From Amaurobius ferox (lineage: Eukaryota > Arthropoda > Arachnida > Araneae > Amaurobiidae): a stretch of 64,000 nucleotides of DNA. Position numbers and translations under genes: made by a program. The stretch spans positions 144,908,051-144,972,050 of the forward strand of contig OX578133.1 in the NCBI GenBank assembly GCA_951213105.1. Direction: 5' to 3'. The notes under the pieces are model-generated. The model saw only the letters and a program-made list of their open reading frames with translations. It ran no database searches and was not told where the DNA came from. Positions 23,052-37,400 of the stretch are shown here, in pieces. The number at the start of each line of letters is the position of its first letter. Position 1 is the first letter of the stretch.

Positions 23052-25310
23052 TCTATATAAATAAAATGGGAAATCTGTCTGTCTGTCGTGTCCCATCATC
23101 ACGGGAGAACGGCTGAACCGAATTTGATGAAATTTTGTGGGAAGCCTGGAAATTGCCCCACTTAAAATTTAGTCTGTGTTTTGAGTTTCTACGCGCAGTG
23201 GTTCTCGAGATATTTGTAAAAAACAAAATTTTCGTTTGTCTCCTCATCACGGGAAAACGGCTAAACCGAATCTAATGAAATTTTGTGGATAGCTTTGAAA
23301 TAGCCCCACATAAATTTAGTCCAAGTTTCGAGTTTCTAAGACCAGGGTTTGTTGAGATATTAATGAAAAACGGAACTATTTCCTAAGAGTTCTACTCTCC
23401 AACTCCGTGGTTTATCCAAACGGAAAGGATGAAAATCGTTTGTTTAAAACGTCAAAATGAAATAAAACTTTATTTCCGAGTTTGGTGCAGGATTTTTGCA
23501 TCAACTAGTCAGTATCGGAAAACATGAATTGTTTAAAACATGAATTTAAATGGAAAAATCTACCTTCATGGGTTATCTTTCACAAGCATTTACTGAACAA
23601 TGAAAAGTATAAAGAAATCAAAATGGCTATTTAATTTCGCATTTTATGAGGAAGATTCTATCTTATATCATGTTGCTCGACAACGGAATGAAATTAAATG
23701 TGTTGTTAATATTTATTATTATTTTTTCTATTTGAATAATAAATAAATGGATGTAAAAATATATTTTATAAATGAACGGTTTCACTGTTCTTTTAATTAT
23801 ATAAATTGCGGACTGCGTACATTACTTTCATTTATTTTAGCAAACAGGTTTCAAGCTCATATATTGTGTTTAGCTAATAAACTCATATATTGTGTTTATC
23901 CAATAAATTCATTTAGCCGATTGTTGAAACAGAAAAAGAGTAGAACGGGTGTATCTTATACAATTTTAGTGTTTTCATTTAGTATATACAAACGGGATCA
24001 GGATATTTTATTCCTCAGATCTGCAAATTCAGAGCTACGAATTTGGCGGGATATCGCTAACTTGGTAACTTCTCTTAAACTTTACCAAATTAACGGAAAT
24101 GTCTCCAAATTGATAAAAATGACGCAAATCAATGAAATTAAATTTGTTTTTTTAGAATAGAGTACTGAAATGATGTTTCGGTAGCATTTGTCGGTCAGTC
24201 CATCCATCCTACTTAGTAACACATTTAACGAATTTCTTAATATCACCAAATTGATAAAAATATTTGTAAATCCATAAAAATATCATGGAATTGATAAAAT
24301 TGCGTTCAATAAATGAAATTAATTGTGTTTTGTTAGGGGATAGTATTGTGATGATGTTTCGTCAATTTGTCGCAAAATGGGACTATCAGTTCTACAGTCC
24401 CACTTGGCGATAAATTTGGCGATTTTTTAAGTTATCGTTAAATTGGCGAAAATGTCGCCAAACCTTCCATGGAGATAGCATTATTCAGACGATATGATTT
24501 CCATCAATTTATTTGAAGCAAATGATATCATGTCGCTTAGCAACGGATCCAATGTGTTATGTGCCATACGATTTTTATTAAATCTTTTCCGATTTGAATA
24601 ATAAAGATATGTATATAAAATAAATTTAATTGACATTGCATTTTTGACTGGATAATATCAATTACGGTCTTCAGGTTTAAACATTATTATCATTGATATT
24701 TTCGGGGACTGTTGATTCAGGGATTATTGATATTTTCAAGTTATTATGCCATTGTTTATTTATGACGAAAATTGTTGAAACTCATATATAGTACGTTGTA
24801 CGAGTAATCTTCTACAAATGCACGGATATATCTTCTAATCTACGAGAATATAAGTAGTACAGTTATATTGGCATATATTTTGATATATATTGGCATATAT
24901 TCGAATCAATTACGACCTTCTGGTATAAAGATTACGGGGATTATTGATATTTTCAATTTATTACGTCATCTCTTTTATTTTGGCAAATATTTTTGAGACT
25001 CATATTGTAATACGGGTAATCTTCTGCTAACACACTGGCATATTTACTAATCTGCGACAATATAAGTAGTACGGGGTTGCATATATTGATTCAATTCCTT
25101 TTTTTTTTTGTAAATTTGCTTACAAAAGGGGCCAGGATGTTTTATTCTTCAGATCTGCCCGTGAAGATAATTTTGCATAGTGAGAACAGATATTCTTAAA
25201 CTTCTCTTTAGGAGCAATAAATTTAATATTTTAACAGAATTTGCACATGATTGCGAATTATAAGTTTCTTTATATTACATATTCCGTACGAAGAACGGGT
25301 ATGCTACTAG
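23052..25310 (+). mobile_element. Helitron family H, copy 1 (2,259 bp, non-autonomous)
   Basis: 5' terminus TCTATATAAATAAAATGGG after an A; 3' hairpin CCGTACGAAGAACGG (25284-25298), then GTATGCTACTAG before a T. A|TC...CTAG|T is the Helitron insertion signature. The 5' region has two tandem ~160-bp blocks (CATCACGGGARAACGGCTRA repeated). The interior contains many TTTGGCGA/TCGCCAAA words. The 137-codon open frame at 23,747-24,160 has no domain. A second copy lies at 52,651-56,793 on the other strand. Confidence 0.88.
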
Positions 25311-25533
25311 TCTTACATAAGAAAAAAAGATATATGTCCGTAGTCAGTTTGTATGTGCCTTCCGTAGTGGAACATCTAAGTTTCGGACGGAAACAATATT
25401 AGGTGCTGGGTTAGTTGAACTCCCGGTATGACAGATCTCGGCGAGTTTCTTTTTAAATTCGAATTAGTGTTTTAGTTATTTTATGTTGAAGCTCAATCTT
25501 GAGTGATCTTCACACAAATGGATTCCTTAGCTA
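25311..25533 (+). mobile_element. Helitron family Z, 5' part (host of a nested insertion)
   Basis: Starts TCTTACATAAGAAAAAAAGA directly after the CTAG of the preceding Helitron, with no spacer. It is interrupted at 25,533 and resumes at 26,011 (TCGAAAATATTGTCACATGG), matching the contiguous version at 13,600-13,650. Confidence 0.75.
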
Positions 25534-26010
25534 TCTTACATAATAAAAGAAAACGTATGTCCATCTGCGTTCTCTGTAGTGCAAAATCGAAGAGTTGGAC
25601 AGTGGTGAAATTTGCTACAAAGGTGCTTCCCGTCCCCGTAATGTGCAACTGGGCGACAATTTTTTAAATTCGAATTAGTTTAATTGAATTCTTAAAGTCG
25701 AAAATTCTATTTCTGCCATTTTGTCAAATTAAATATATTCTTTCTTTGCCGCCGCAGACGATAATTTGAGAGCAAGTGCTCATTTAGGTTGTATTACTCC
25801 CGCATTGCATAATTGGCATGGTTGCGTATGAAAAAAACGGACCACGTGAAAGATTTTAATTTAAAACAGACGATTTGAAAATGAAGTGATGTTATCTGTA
25901 TATGCATTATTAAAGTAGTATTTAGGACGAGGACTATTTAGAAATGTACTTATTAAATACTTATTTAGTACTTATTTAGGACCCAAGCTACGCCAGGTAA
26001 TTCGTTCTAG
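25534..26010 (+). mobile_element. Helitron family Z, complete 477-bp copy nested in another Z
   Basis: Preceded by A and starting TCTTACATAATAAAAGAAAA. The 3' hairpin region is ACCCAAGCTACGCCAGG, ending TAATTCGTTCTAG before a T. Both terminal signatures are intact, and the host Z element is continuous on either side. Confidence 0.88.
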
Positions 26011-26400
26011 TCGAAAATATTGTCACATGGTTTTCATCTTGATATCATCGAAATGATCGAAGAACGCTCTTTCTAACGATATTTGAACCGAATCCATAAG
26101 ACAATTCCTTCATGTTATTTATTTATTTTTAAACACATCAAAATATGCATGCTTTATTTTTATTTTGTTATTTCACCCTATCCGAAAAAAAAAAGATTGG
26201 TACAACTCTATAGTTTAGCAAAAATATGGGTATATATCTTCACATTTCAATAAAAAAAATTACTTTTTAACTAACTCTATTTTTTGATTTTCTGTTAATA
26301 ATCAACTTCAACATAAAAATAAAAAATCTGAAAATTTTTCAGGACCAAATTTTTTTTTATAGAGAACCTTTTCTTTCTTTCTTTTTTTTAAGGTTTTTAC
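26011..26400 (+). mobile_element. Helitron family Z, remainder of the host element
   Basis: Continues the host with GATCGAAGAACGCTCTTTCT and ACAACTCTATAGTTTAGC, matching 13,660-13,990. The 3' terminus is not identifiable. Confidence 0.6.
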
Positions 26401-26642
26401 ATGAATAAGGGACAATTTGGTAATTGGAACTTCCTTTACAAAAGGCCCGTATAAAATTTTAAATTTTGTACTTTTTACTAAAACATGTCTTTTGACTAAA
26501 ACTTACGTAGTGGGATTGGAAACATGGGTCTACAACCAATTATTCAATAGATATTTAGTCGTACAATCTTTTTGAAACACTCTATATTAAAACAATGTAC
26601 TAGTAAGATTACATCTTATGTAAAGCTGTCCGCATACCTCGT

Positions 26643-26835
26643 CTAGATGAACACTTGTTTTGGATATACATTTATCAACTGATCATCTTTTACAAGATTT
26701 ATAACCGCCTCTGCATTTTCTGCCGTAGGCTTAGTCAAAATGGCATCAAATATTTCTTGATCAGCTAAATACATATCCATTTTAAGTTTCCAGATTCGAT
26801 ATTCAGTTTCGTAAGTACAAGCTTTTGTATCATTT
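26643..26835 (-). other. Short protein-like open frame, family not recognised
   Basis: About 63 codons without a stop, including EYRIWKLKMDMYLADQEIFD and ENAEAVINLVKDDQLINVYP, ending in TAG. The composition is protein-like and the frame begins right after a stop, so it may be an exon or retroelement relic. No splice sites or family could be assigned. Confidence 0.25.
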
Positions 26836-27299
26836 TACTGGACAACTATACAGTTCAAAAGATAAATATGCTAATATCTGACTCATGAGACTGATGAAAC
26901 AAAAGTTTTATACCACATTTCTAATTCATTTGAATTAATTTATATTACTGACCTGGGAACCCATAACCTGTTGGGCGTTGCAGAGCTTGATTGCACTATA
27001 CGAAGAGCAGTAGCATAAATTAAAAATACCTTATCATAATTAAATACATTTTCTGTCACCATCTATTAGATCGCCACACATACGAAGACACGTGAAAAGC
27101 CGAAGTTCTTACGATGCGAAGTGCATAAAGCACGAACATTCGGCAGAAATGATAAGTAAAATAGTGCTAATTTACGTAATCGTAAATGTCTATAGATAAT
27201 AGTATTTTCAATGGATTTTATAACAATTGTAGGTTTTGGGCATAAAAATAAAAAGTGATGTGGGCAACACCTGACTCTCTCTACATAAAGCAAAATATT
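26836..27299. other. No supported gene
   Basis: Nothing recognisable. Confidence 0.4.
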
Positions 27300-28110
27300 T
27301 GCTTCTTTCATACCGAATTAATGGTGTGCAAGATCCACGACGCAATGTTTTCAGCATTGAAGTAACAGCATGTAATTGAAATTCACATTTGGTAACTTAT
27401 TAGTCCAAACAGAATGACTTATTCCTGCTCACGTGCAAAATACTCATCAAAATGCAATGAACATTTAATTAACAACTGACTATGGCAGAATTTTCAGGCG
27501 TCAATATACAAAACTATTACAAAAAGTGAATGAGACGAAATAGATCTCTGACAATGATATTAATAGATTTATTGCGTAATACTGAGTATAGAAAGTGAAC
27601 ATATTGTACGATACTTACCACTTTTGTTAATTTTATGCAATTTTCTGATAAATTTATTTGAGAAACGTGCAGTATCTCGAGAATGGTTCATGTTAGCGTT
27701 CAAAGGTTTATTTGATCGTTTCCAAGTAAAACATTACATAAGAAATAATTATTTATTTAACAGTGTTAAAAATTTTGATATTTTAAAGTTTTTTCTATTA
27801 CATTCAAAATTTGTATGACTTCCGAACATTTGAACATGTTTAAAAATCAATAGGGTTCAGTATTGACTGATTTTAATAATTGTACCAAATTATTTTCGAA
27901 AGCTTTGTTCTTTCGTGAGATATCGTGTTCATAGACACACGGAGACACACACACACCACCACCACCTCAAAAACCTTGGATTCTAATTCAGGAATGCTTA
28001 AAGCATGCTCTTTCGTTGAAAACTCGAATTTGAATTTTCAACCCATTTCAGTACTTTTCCTATACATTACACTAAGTATGTAGGGAAAGAAAGAAAAATC
28101 ATAAAAATTC
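27300..28110 (+). mobile_element. Family Y inverted-repeat element, right-half fragment
   Basis: Same block order as 4,985-5,800: CAAGATCCACGACGCAATGT, TTTGGTAACTTATTAGTC, TATTGCGTAATACTGAG, GAGATATCG, a short AC run, and the terminal CATTACACTAAGTATGTAGG. Confidence 0.65.
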
Positions 28111-28145
28111 AAATGTTTTTCTTTTAACAAAAAAATGAATATTTT

Positions 28146-29236
<1,091 letters not shown>

Positions 29237-30314
29237 AATTTTTTTTTTAACCAGAATATTGGAATTTGTTCATCTGTAAATAAAGTCACGTGTTGGAGAA
29301 CACAAAAATTTTTAAATAAAATCTCGCGTTGTATTCCAGAACATTTAAATTTGACACAGCGGGCTGTCGTTTATGAATCTAAAGTTTCGGTCTCTTTATT
29401 TTTCATACCAAACTTAGTTCCCTCAAAGCTCCTTCCTTTATTTAGAATCGAGCGAAGAAATTACTATCAGAGAAATTAATTTTTCTTTGTAAATGACTTT
29501 TAAATATTCATAATCAGCAATTACCGATGACCATTTTTCTGAATATTTTGATGAAGCATTAATGAATTGCATGAAATTCGAAGCAGTGTTATATTCGGGC
29601 TTTGCACATATTAAAAAATATCCTCTTTCGTGAAGGTAGTAAACCGTAAAAGGGTTGTAAAAACATAAGCGATGTATGTTCTATTGCAAACACATTACAT
29701 TAATTCTGCGCATGTCTTAATTGTGTAGATATCGAGTAGCTATTATAAAAAAATTCTTTAATATGTTAATATGAGACAAAATATGTATCATTCGAAAAAA
29801 AAAAGATTTCCCATTCAAAACATTTCTCATTCTCAATATATATACTCATTCCATGTATTTGGTCATATCAAAAATCTGTAAAATGTGTCAGAAGTAGGTG
29901 ATCAAATAGCAAAAGAAAGGAAACTATTGAGATGATTAAAATTAATTTATTCATTTATATATATATATAATAAACTAATAGAATTTATATAAAATGAATA
30001 AATTTAGACATTAAAAATATTTGGATAAATACTGAATTTTACAGCATTCGCTCATTTTAATGGAAAGCAGTAATGTCTCTGCTTCAATGAACAGATCCTC
30101 CTTGATACATGCATGTTTAAATAAATCAGCAGATCAAAAAGACATTTATGTATATATATTACATGTGAAATATTTATTTACAATAATAAAACATAGATAC
30201 AAAAGAAGCAATGGAAATTTTACAGTTGCACTTAAAGGCAAAAATATTTTGAAGACGAGTGTCCTTTTATATTTGGTTGCACACAAAAAAAGCAATAACG
30301 GTTATAATTGCTAA
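29237..30314. other. No supported gene
   Basis: AT-rich flank downstream of the FMO 3' end. The open frame at 30,060-30,314 (plus) has no domain. Confidence 0.4.
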
Positions 30315-30480
30315 TTATGAGGTAAACAACTATTTAGTTACAAGGTAATTGCTTATTGTGATAAACAACTACTCGGTATCAAAGTAACTGTATATTATGG
30401 AGTATGCAACTACTCAACATCAAAATAATTTATTATTATGAAGTAAACAACTACTCAGCATCAAAGGAACTCTGTTATGG
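30315..30480. repeat. Degenerate ~40-bp tandem repeat in the FMO 3' untranslated region
   Basis: The motif CAACTACTC (first unit CAACTATTT) recurs near 30327, 30366, 30408 and 30448, spacing 39-42 bp, each followed by a partly conserved ATCAAAGTAACT-type sequence. Four units sit immediately downstream of the stop and span the candidate polyadenylation signal. Confidence 0.7.
30429..30434 (-). promoter_or_regulatory. Candidate polyadenylation signal of the FMO gene
   Basis: AATAAA on the minus strand, about 57 nt downstream of the FMO stop. It is the nearest canonical hexamer. The region is AT-rich, so a chance match is possible. Confidence 0.45.
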
Positions 30481-30490
30481 GAAAAGTTTT

Positions 30491-31477
30491 TTACATTCTA
30501 AGGATATAGATAAAAAGCAAAGCTCCACAAAGTACTAATAAAGATATAATCCATATAACCAAATACTTTCTCAAGAAGTCCCCGCTCAGTTTGCCATGTC
30601 GAGTGTCAAAGGGTTTCTTAATTCTTTCTTTTGTTGTCAAAATGGTTCTCCTGGCTTCAGGCCAAGCATGAGGTCCTTCAAGACGATACTGATAGGGAGT
30701 ACAAGGTCCAAAGAAACAATTATAAAATAGATAAGGATCGTTGACAGCCATTTTCCAAATATGGGGTTTAGCTCCAAATTCTGCTGCAATTTCATCCATA
30801 TAAGCAATGTAGTCCACCTGGACTGTATGTCTTTGAGTGCCCACATAACGTTTTGCCATCTCAGCTTTTCGTTTTCGTATATCCATCATCATCGAAGCTT
30901 GATCAGCAAATTTAACTTTACCATTCATTAACTGAGCGTACCATCGGGCTTGCATTTCAAAAATGGGGAATAAAGATCCAAATGGTTGAATGAGTCCAAT
31001 AATTGCCAAGGTAGGATGCTTCAAATTGGGAGGAAATATGAGCTTGTACAAGTCAGCTTTATTGTTGGTTGTATCAATTACTTTGTCACTCAGGAACGGA
31101 AACTTTATTTTATATCCTGTTGCTAGAACAACGGAATCAAGCTTGGTGACATTTTCATCTCCTTTGAAAACAACGCCTTTTTCTTCGAATCTGTCAACAT
31201 CCCCCTTCACGATAACAGTACCGCTTGCGATCTTGTTAGGTAGATGGTCGTTGATTGCAAGATGCTGGGCATAATATCGGTGCTTGGGTCTCAGATTGAA
31301 CATTTCGTGATTGAACTTGCTGTCAAGATATCGTTCGATGTAGGAGTTTGCAATATCCCAGCCAACTATATCTTTTACAAAATCAAAACTGCGAGTAAGG
31401 AGCTGAGTATCCACAGGAAGTCCATAGGATCCTAATCGGAACATTATCCATGTTCCCCTCCTTGTGCTCAAGTACAC
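30491..31477 (-). CDS. FMO coding exon 3 (residues 209-536) with stop
   Basis: Acceptor TTTACAG then GTGTACTTG, so the first residue is Val209, not a start codon. The exon encodes the C-terminal 328 residues. They include STRRGTWI after the NADPH loop, LATGY (326-330) with FPFL, the FPP...HPTLAIIGLIQPFGSLFP segment typical of FMOs, FFGPCTPYQYRLEGP near 464-477, and a terminal hydrophobic stretch (YLVIWIISLLVLCGALLFIY). The tail ends a few residues after the membrane segment, as expected for a tail-anchored ER enzyme. A polyadenylation-like hexamer lies about 57 nt past the stop. Confidence 0.93.
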   Translation of the reverse strand: MYLSTRRGTWIMFRLGSYGLPVDTQLLTRSFDFVKDIVGWDIANSYIERYLDSKFNHEMFNLRPKHRYYAQHLAINDHLPNKIASGTVIVKGDVDRFEEKGVVFKGDENVTKLDSVVLATGYKIKFPFLSDKVIDTTNNKADLYKLIFPPNLKHPTLAIIGLIQPFGSLFPIFEMQARWYAQLMNGKVKFADQASMMMDIRKRKAEMAKRYVGTQRHTVQVDYIAYMDEIAAEFGAKPHIWKMAVNDPYLFYNCFFGPCTPYQYRLEGPHAWPEARRTILTTKERIKKPFDTRHGKLSGDFLRKYLVIWIISLLVLCGALLFIYILRM

Positions 31478-34400
31478 CTGTAAATTGAAACGTAAACAGA
31501 ATAGAATTTCATTAAAAATTGTATATTAAGATAACTTCTATTACTTTTCCCATGCAAATTTTAATAATACATAAACCAACAGATACTGCTAATAGTTACA
31601 AAAACAAAATACAATAAATTTATAAAGGAGACTTCATATAGTGGCAAGTGTTGTGTGTACTTCATTTTCCATGGAACTATTACAATTTTTTATTCCTTTT
31701 TGCACGCTTATTTCGTACAGTCATACGAATTTTCGGAAAACCGGAAGTGGACATTCTTAGTGAACTTCCACCCCTCCGAAATTCGACACAAATTCATAAA
31801 TGTCATCATCTAAGCTATATGTATAGCCAACACTGAGAAATATATTTTGCAAGGAAAATGTAAAATTTTTAATTGGAACAGATATCTCTAGAACCGGAAA
31901 TCGAAATAATTAGTGAGAGCTCTCCCCCCACTACTACCACTAGAATTTAATGCTAAATCCACATCAGTCATCATCTAAGCTCTATCTATAGCCAATTTCG
32001 AAAAAATAATAAATGTTTCAAGGAAAATGAACATTTTTTAACGGGAATTGGAAAAATGTAGGAAGTGAAAGTCCTTAGTCAACCCCATACTCCCTCAGGA
32101 AATCGATACTGAATTTATATTAGTCAACATCTAAGCTCTATAACCAATGGACAATTCCGACCTCTTTTTTAAATTTTTTTATTCGATTCGAAATGTTGAA
32201 AAACGGACAAAAGTATGAAAAAATTTATTCTCCGAGCTGTATTTCATGTTTTATTAGCAGTCAAAGTTCGCCTATCTGACTGTGGTGGGAAAACGATTCA
32301 TTTTGGCGCGCACGGAATGTGACGTCACAAGGTTCGTCCTGTGGCTCGAATCTTCGAGAATTAGTCTTGAATCTGGTATGAGAAGTTATTTCTTTATGAT
32401 TTAATAAACTTCGAAAATCCTTATGGGTGTCCACTACTGATTCTGCACTCTATTTTCAGTTTTGCTATTACGGATGAATTTAAAGCCAGATTCAAAGAGG
32501 ATTATTGACGTTGTACCCGGTTTAGTATGTGCTGTTCGCAGTTAATTTAGAGAATATAAAAAATTCCGTGCATTAAAATTTTTTATACCAGTATACTGCA
32601 GTGAGCTATTGCAATTTAGCATTTTCATTAAGTACATATGCTTTTGAAAAGTTATAAAATAGATTTTATCTAAAAAAATAAGTCACAAATTTGAAACATT
32701 GCCCAAAAGGAACAGAAATTAAATGGAAATTAATTTAAAATTGTTTCACCTATTCAGAATCTTAAATGATTTACTGTTTATTATAGGTTTCAACATATAA
32801 TATTATAAGAAACAATTTAAAACTGCTTTTAATTTAAAAATAAATTATTAGATATTATATTTAGAATCCTCACAAATCATATAAAACTAATAAAAAATAT
32901 ATGCATAAATATATATATATATATATATAAATATTATTTTTAATTTTCAGAAAAAATACACCGCTCAATCTAAACTTTCAGTTTACATTTACTGTATAAC
33001 AAACTTAACTATAAAAGGTTATTTGCACTCAAAAAATTACGGAGCACATTACACAAAAAAAACAAAAAAAAACTCAGAGATGGATCGTCCAGTTCGATGG
33101 AGCCGAAATAGTTTTGCGTAAATAATATTTTGTGAAATAAAACTTCAGTAAGATTCAATTTGTTCGATTTTTTTTTCAGACTCATTTGTTTCGTTCACAG
33201 GCTTTCAAAGTGCTACGAATTACTTGCTAACTGTGTATAGCTAGCTAGAGCACTTTTACTTTTCGTCCCGATTTCATCTGGATGATCCGACTCTAGTTAT
33301 GCAATTTTCTCAAAATATGAAATTTTTTTATTAAGTTGCTTTGAAGTACATATATTAAACTTAACAATATATCTGACGAGATTTTACATTTAAGTTAATT
33401 TATAAACGTGTCTGGCGGTACATAATTACGTACTTGATTATATATATATTTCCATGTATTATGTTCAAATCTCACCAATCATTAAACATCTTTAGAATCC
33501 CCAAGTTTATTTTACCTTCTAATTTCTTTAAACAAAATAAAATATCTCGTTCTTGGTACCCATATTTCACCAAGAAGTAAGTAAAGACACTGAGCTGCAA
33601 CAATCGTGATATTTTAAATATTGCAGCTTTCGCAGCTATTGGAAAATCCAGGTTAAAAACTAATCTATCGAAATTATAACCACTCGACCCAAAACCCAAT
33701 TATATGCACTTGCAAGACTTTAAAAGAGCTACAAATTATTGTTTATTGTTCATAACTAGCACTTTTAATTTTTATTAGCATTACAAACATGTAAAACGAA
33801 AATTTTTTAATCTTCTTCAACTTGACAAGACGATTACTCGAAAACTAAGTCAGTAAAATTCAATAAATTAGCTTTTTGTTTTCAAAAATTAGATTCAGAA
33901 ACTGAATTTGCTAATACATATTTTTGCCGCTTACTATTTATATCTATCTTTTAAAGTTTGAGTGAAAGTACGAAAAATTAATAGTCACTCGCTCGGATAG
34001 ATGCTTTAAGTGTTTTATAAAAAAGTTCCAAAGTATTAAAATTATTTTATATATTCATAATCTGGACCAACAGAACAAAACAAAATATGTACATTATTAT
34101 CTATCAGGTTCAGAGAAATTGGAGTCCAAAATGTTTGCATTTTTCGTAATGCTCCGATTTCCACCACAGATACCCTAAACAAAGATGTAATTCACATAAT
34201 CATAATAATAATAAACCTTCAAGAAAAGGGTATCAAGTTTACACCTCGAGTTTCAGCTGTCACAAAATATTTATTGTTTCTGAAATAGAGCGTCATCACA
34301 GTAAAATCGTCCTTAGGCAAATTGTCTGATTCCCCTTCAAAAACTAGGATAAAAACCAGGAATCCATGTTTTCAATAAAATAAAATAATCAGCAAATGAT

Positions 34401-37400
34401 CTATATTCAAACAGACCAAGTACAAAAGTAAAATTTCAATTGTACACAAAATTAAACCCCTACTACTCTGCAAATATCTTAAGGCAAAACACGATAGAAT
34501 GTTTCATCACAGGTCGAGCAGGCCATGTGACGTCAGCCAATCATGGGCCGTTTTGTGTTTGACTAGATTTTGTTGTTTTTCATTTCTTGATATTTAAATA
34601 AATAATTATTTTAAGATATTTTCTTTTGGATATTTGAAATAAAAATAAAACTCTATAAATATCAATTGGTTTTAAGAGCTTTTAAAAGAAAAAAAATCGG
34701 AAATATCCATTCTGAGAAATAGATGTTTCAAAGAAAATTTTTGAACCAGAAGTGGGGAAAAAAACCGGAAATCCTTAGTAAACCACCAACTCCAACTGAA
34801 ATTTGTTTACTGATCAGTTATCATCTAAGCTCTTTTTACAGCCGATCATGAAAAATTGATATTGCAAAGAAAATGCAAATATTTGATTAGAAAGTGACAT
34901 CTTGAAAACCGAAAGTGGAAATCCTTGTAAGTCTTTCTAACCCCTCTAAAATTTAACGATGAATCCTGAACAAACATTATCTGAGCTATATCTATTGCCA
35001 ATCCTGAAAAATAAATGTTTCAAGAATAAATTTTGAAGTGGAAGTGGAAAAGAAACCAAAAATGGAAATCCTTAAGCAACCCCCCAACCTCCTTTGAAAT
35101 TAGGTAATGGCTGATATCAATTTAGCATTCAAGCTCAATCAATAGCAGATTCTGAGAAATTGATACTTTAAAAATTTTTAGTAAATACATTAATGGCAAA
35201 TTTGTTTGCCACCGAAAACAACCTTCTGAAAATATTTCCAACTAAATTAAATCTTAATTACATAAGAAATGAAAGTGTTCATTAATAGAATTTTAAAAAC
35301 TTCACGAAAAGCAGCATATATTAAAAATTAAACGTATCAATCGGTTATAAAGGCAAAAACTGTCTTTTTCGTGTTCGTTCGTACTTATATTTCATCTATA
35401 TACATGGTATAATGTATAGGGAAAGTATAGTGACAGGGTCGAAAATTCAAATCCGAGCTTTCGACGGAAGAGCAAGTTTCAAATACCCCTGAACTCAAAT
35501 CGAACGTTTTTGAGGTAATATCTGTGTATAAGTATGTGCGTGTCCATGAGTCTACAGGGACGATATCTCAAAAACGCATGGAGTGTTTTGAACCAAATTT
35601 GGTACAAAAATTACAATCGGTGAACACTAGAAACCTATTGATTTTAAATGTAATTGAATGTTCGTACAACCCCCAAATGTTCCAATGGAAATTTGAAAAA
35701 AATCATCAAAAAATCAGAACCTTCAATAATGTTACATAAATAATCATTTCTTATGTAATGTTTCATTAGAAAACGAATGACACAAATTTTAGAACAATAG
35801 CACGAACCGTTCTCCAGATATTGCACTTTTCATATAGTTTTATTAAAAAAAATCGCATAAAATTAAAAAAGTATTAATTTTTGTGAAATAAGTTCACTTC
35901 CATATATAATATTAGACGATAAATTTGGTAATATCATTCTCGTAGATCTAGTTTGTTCTATTCACGAGAGCATATACTTTGAGTAAGTAATAGTTTTGTA
36001 TTTTAACGATTAACGATTCGCCATCAGTCATTTATATATAAGAAATGCTCTGTACTCCGATTGTCTGTAACACTTAGCGATAAATTTGGCGAACTTGACA
36101 AGTAATTTATCGAAATATCGCCAAGTCTTCAGATTGACGAACATATCGTCAAAATTGCACTAATGAGTTAACGAAAATGGTGCCGCAGTAATGAATTAAT
36201 TATTAAAATATTTTAATATATGAACTATATTGTTTATTACGGATGCTATCAATATTGATAATTGTTAATTTAGAGTAGCGTGAAATATAAGTTAATTGGG
36301 CACATCGAATAGCTTTGCATGCCTTGTCATCAGGAAAAAGTGTCAAATGTACAATTCAATGTTAAAAACATCGTGCCGTAGATCTTATACATCATTGTTT
36401 TAAAGTGAAAGAAGTAAATTCATTCCATTATACAATAAAGTCATGTGCTGCCCACATCAGATATTTTTCTTTTATTATATGCTGCTTTTAATAAAGTTAC
36501 TGGAATTTTATGTTTTAGCAGCAGTTCGAGCTGTACGTTACGTATGTGTACTCATAGTTTGACATAAAATAATTAGTAACATTAGTTAAAAAAATCTGAT
36601 GTAGGCAGTACATGACTTTCCTTATATAATGCAATGAATTTACTTCCTTAACGGTGAAAAAGTGATGAAGAGATCCACGACACGGTGTTTGTAACGTTAA
36701 ATTGTACATTTGGCGCTTTTTCCGGATGACAACATGTAAAATTATTTCGTACCCAATTGACTTATATTTTACGCAACTCTAAATTAACAATTATCAATAT
36801 TGTAGCATCCTCTATAAGCAATATAGTCCATATATTTAAATATTTTAATAATAAATTCATCAATTAGGCATCATTTTCATTAACTTGGCGTCATTTTTGC
36901 AATTTGGATGATATTTTCGTCAACGTGGGGCTAAATATTGCCAAATCGACGATATTTAGAAGAACATTTCTTATATAATAAAAGGTATACCCATCATATG
37001 ACGAAGTTAAAAATTTGCAAAAAAATTGTATCCCATTTGTCATCATTTTTATCAATTTGGTGGCATTTTTATCAATTTGATTATTTTTATCAATTTGGCA
37101 GCTGTTTCGTCAATTTGGTAACATTTAAAAAAATTCGCCATGTTGGCGATATGCCGCCAAAATTCGTCGCCAGAATTTCGCCAAGAGTTACAGACGAAAA
37201 AATAGGTTATTTTTATAGTAGATTCTTAGTCTTTCCAAAAAATTGAATTTTCATCAATTAGTTGTAATTTTCATTGATTTAGTGCCATTCTTATCAATTT
37301 GGCAACATTTTCATCTTTTTATAAATTTGGCGACGTTTAAAAACTTGCCAAGTTGACGATAGTCTGTCAAATTCGTCGCCAAAATTTCGTCAGGCATTGT

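Noticed and set aside
23747..24160. 137-codon open frame inside Helitron H copy 1
   Set aside because: No domain, and the second copy of the element does not keep the frame, so it is not evidence of a cargo gene.
30637..31274. Other open frames over FMO exon 3
   Set aside because: Alternative frames of a clearly coding exon.
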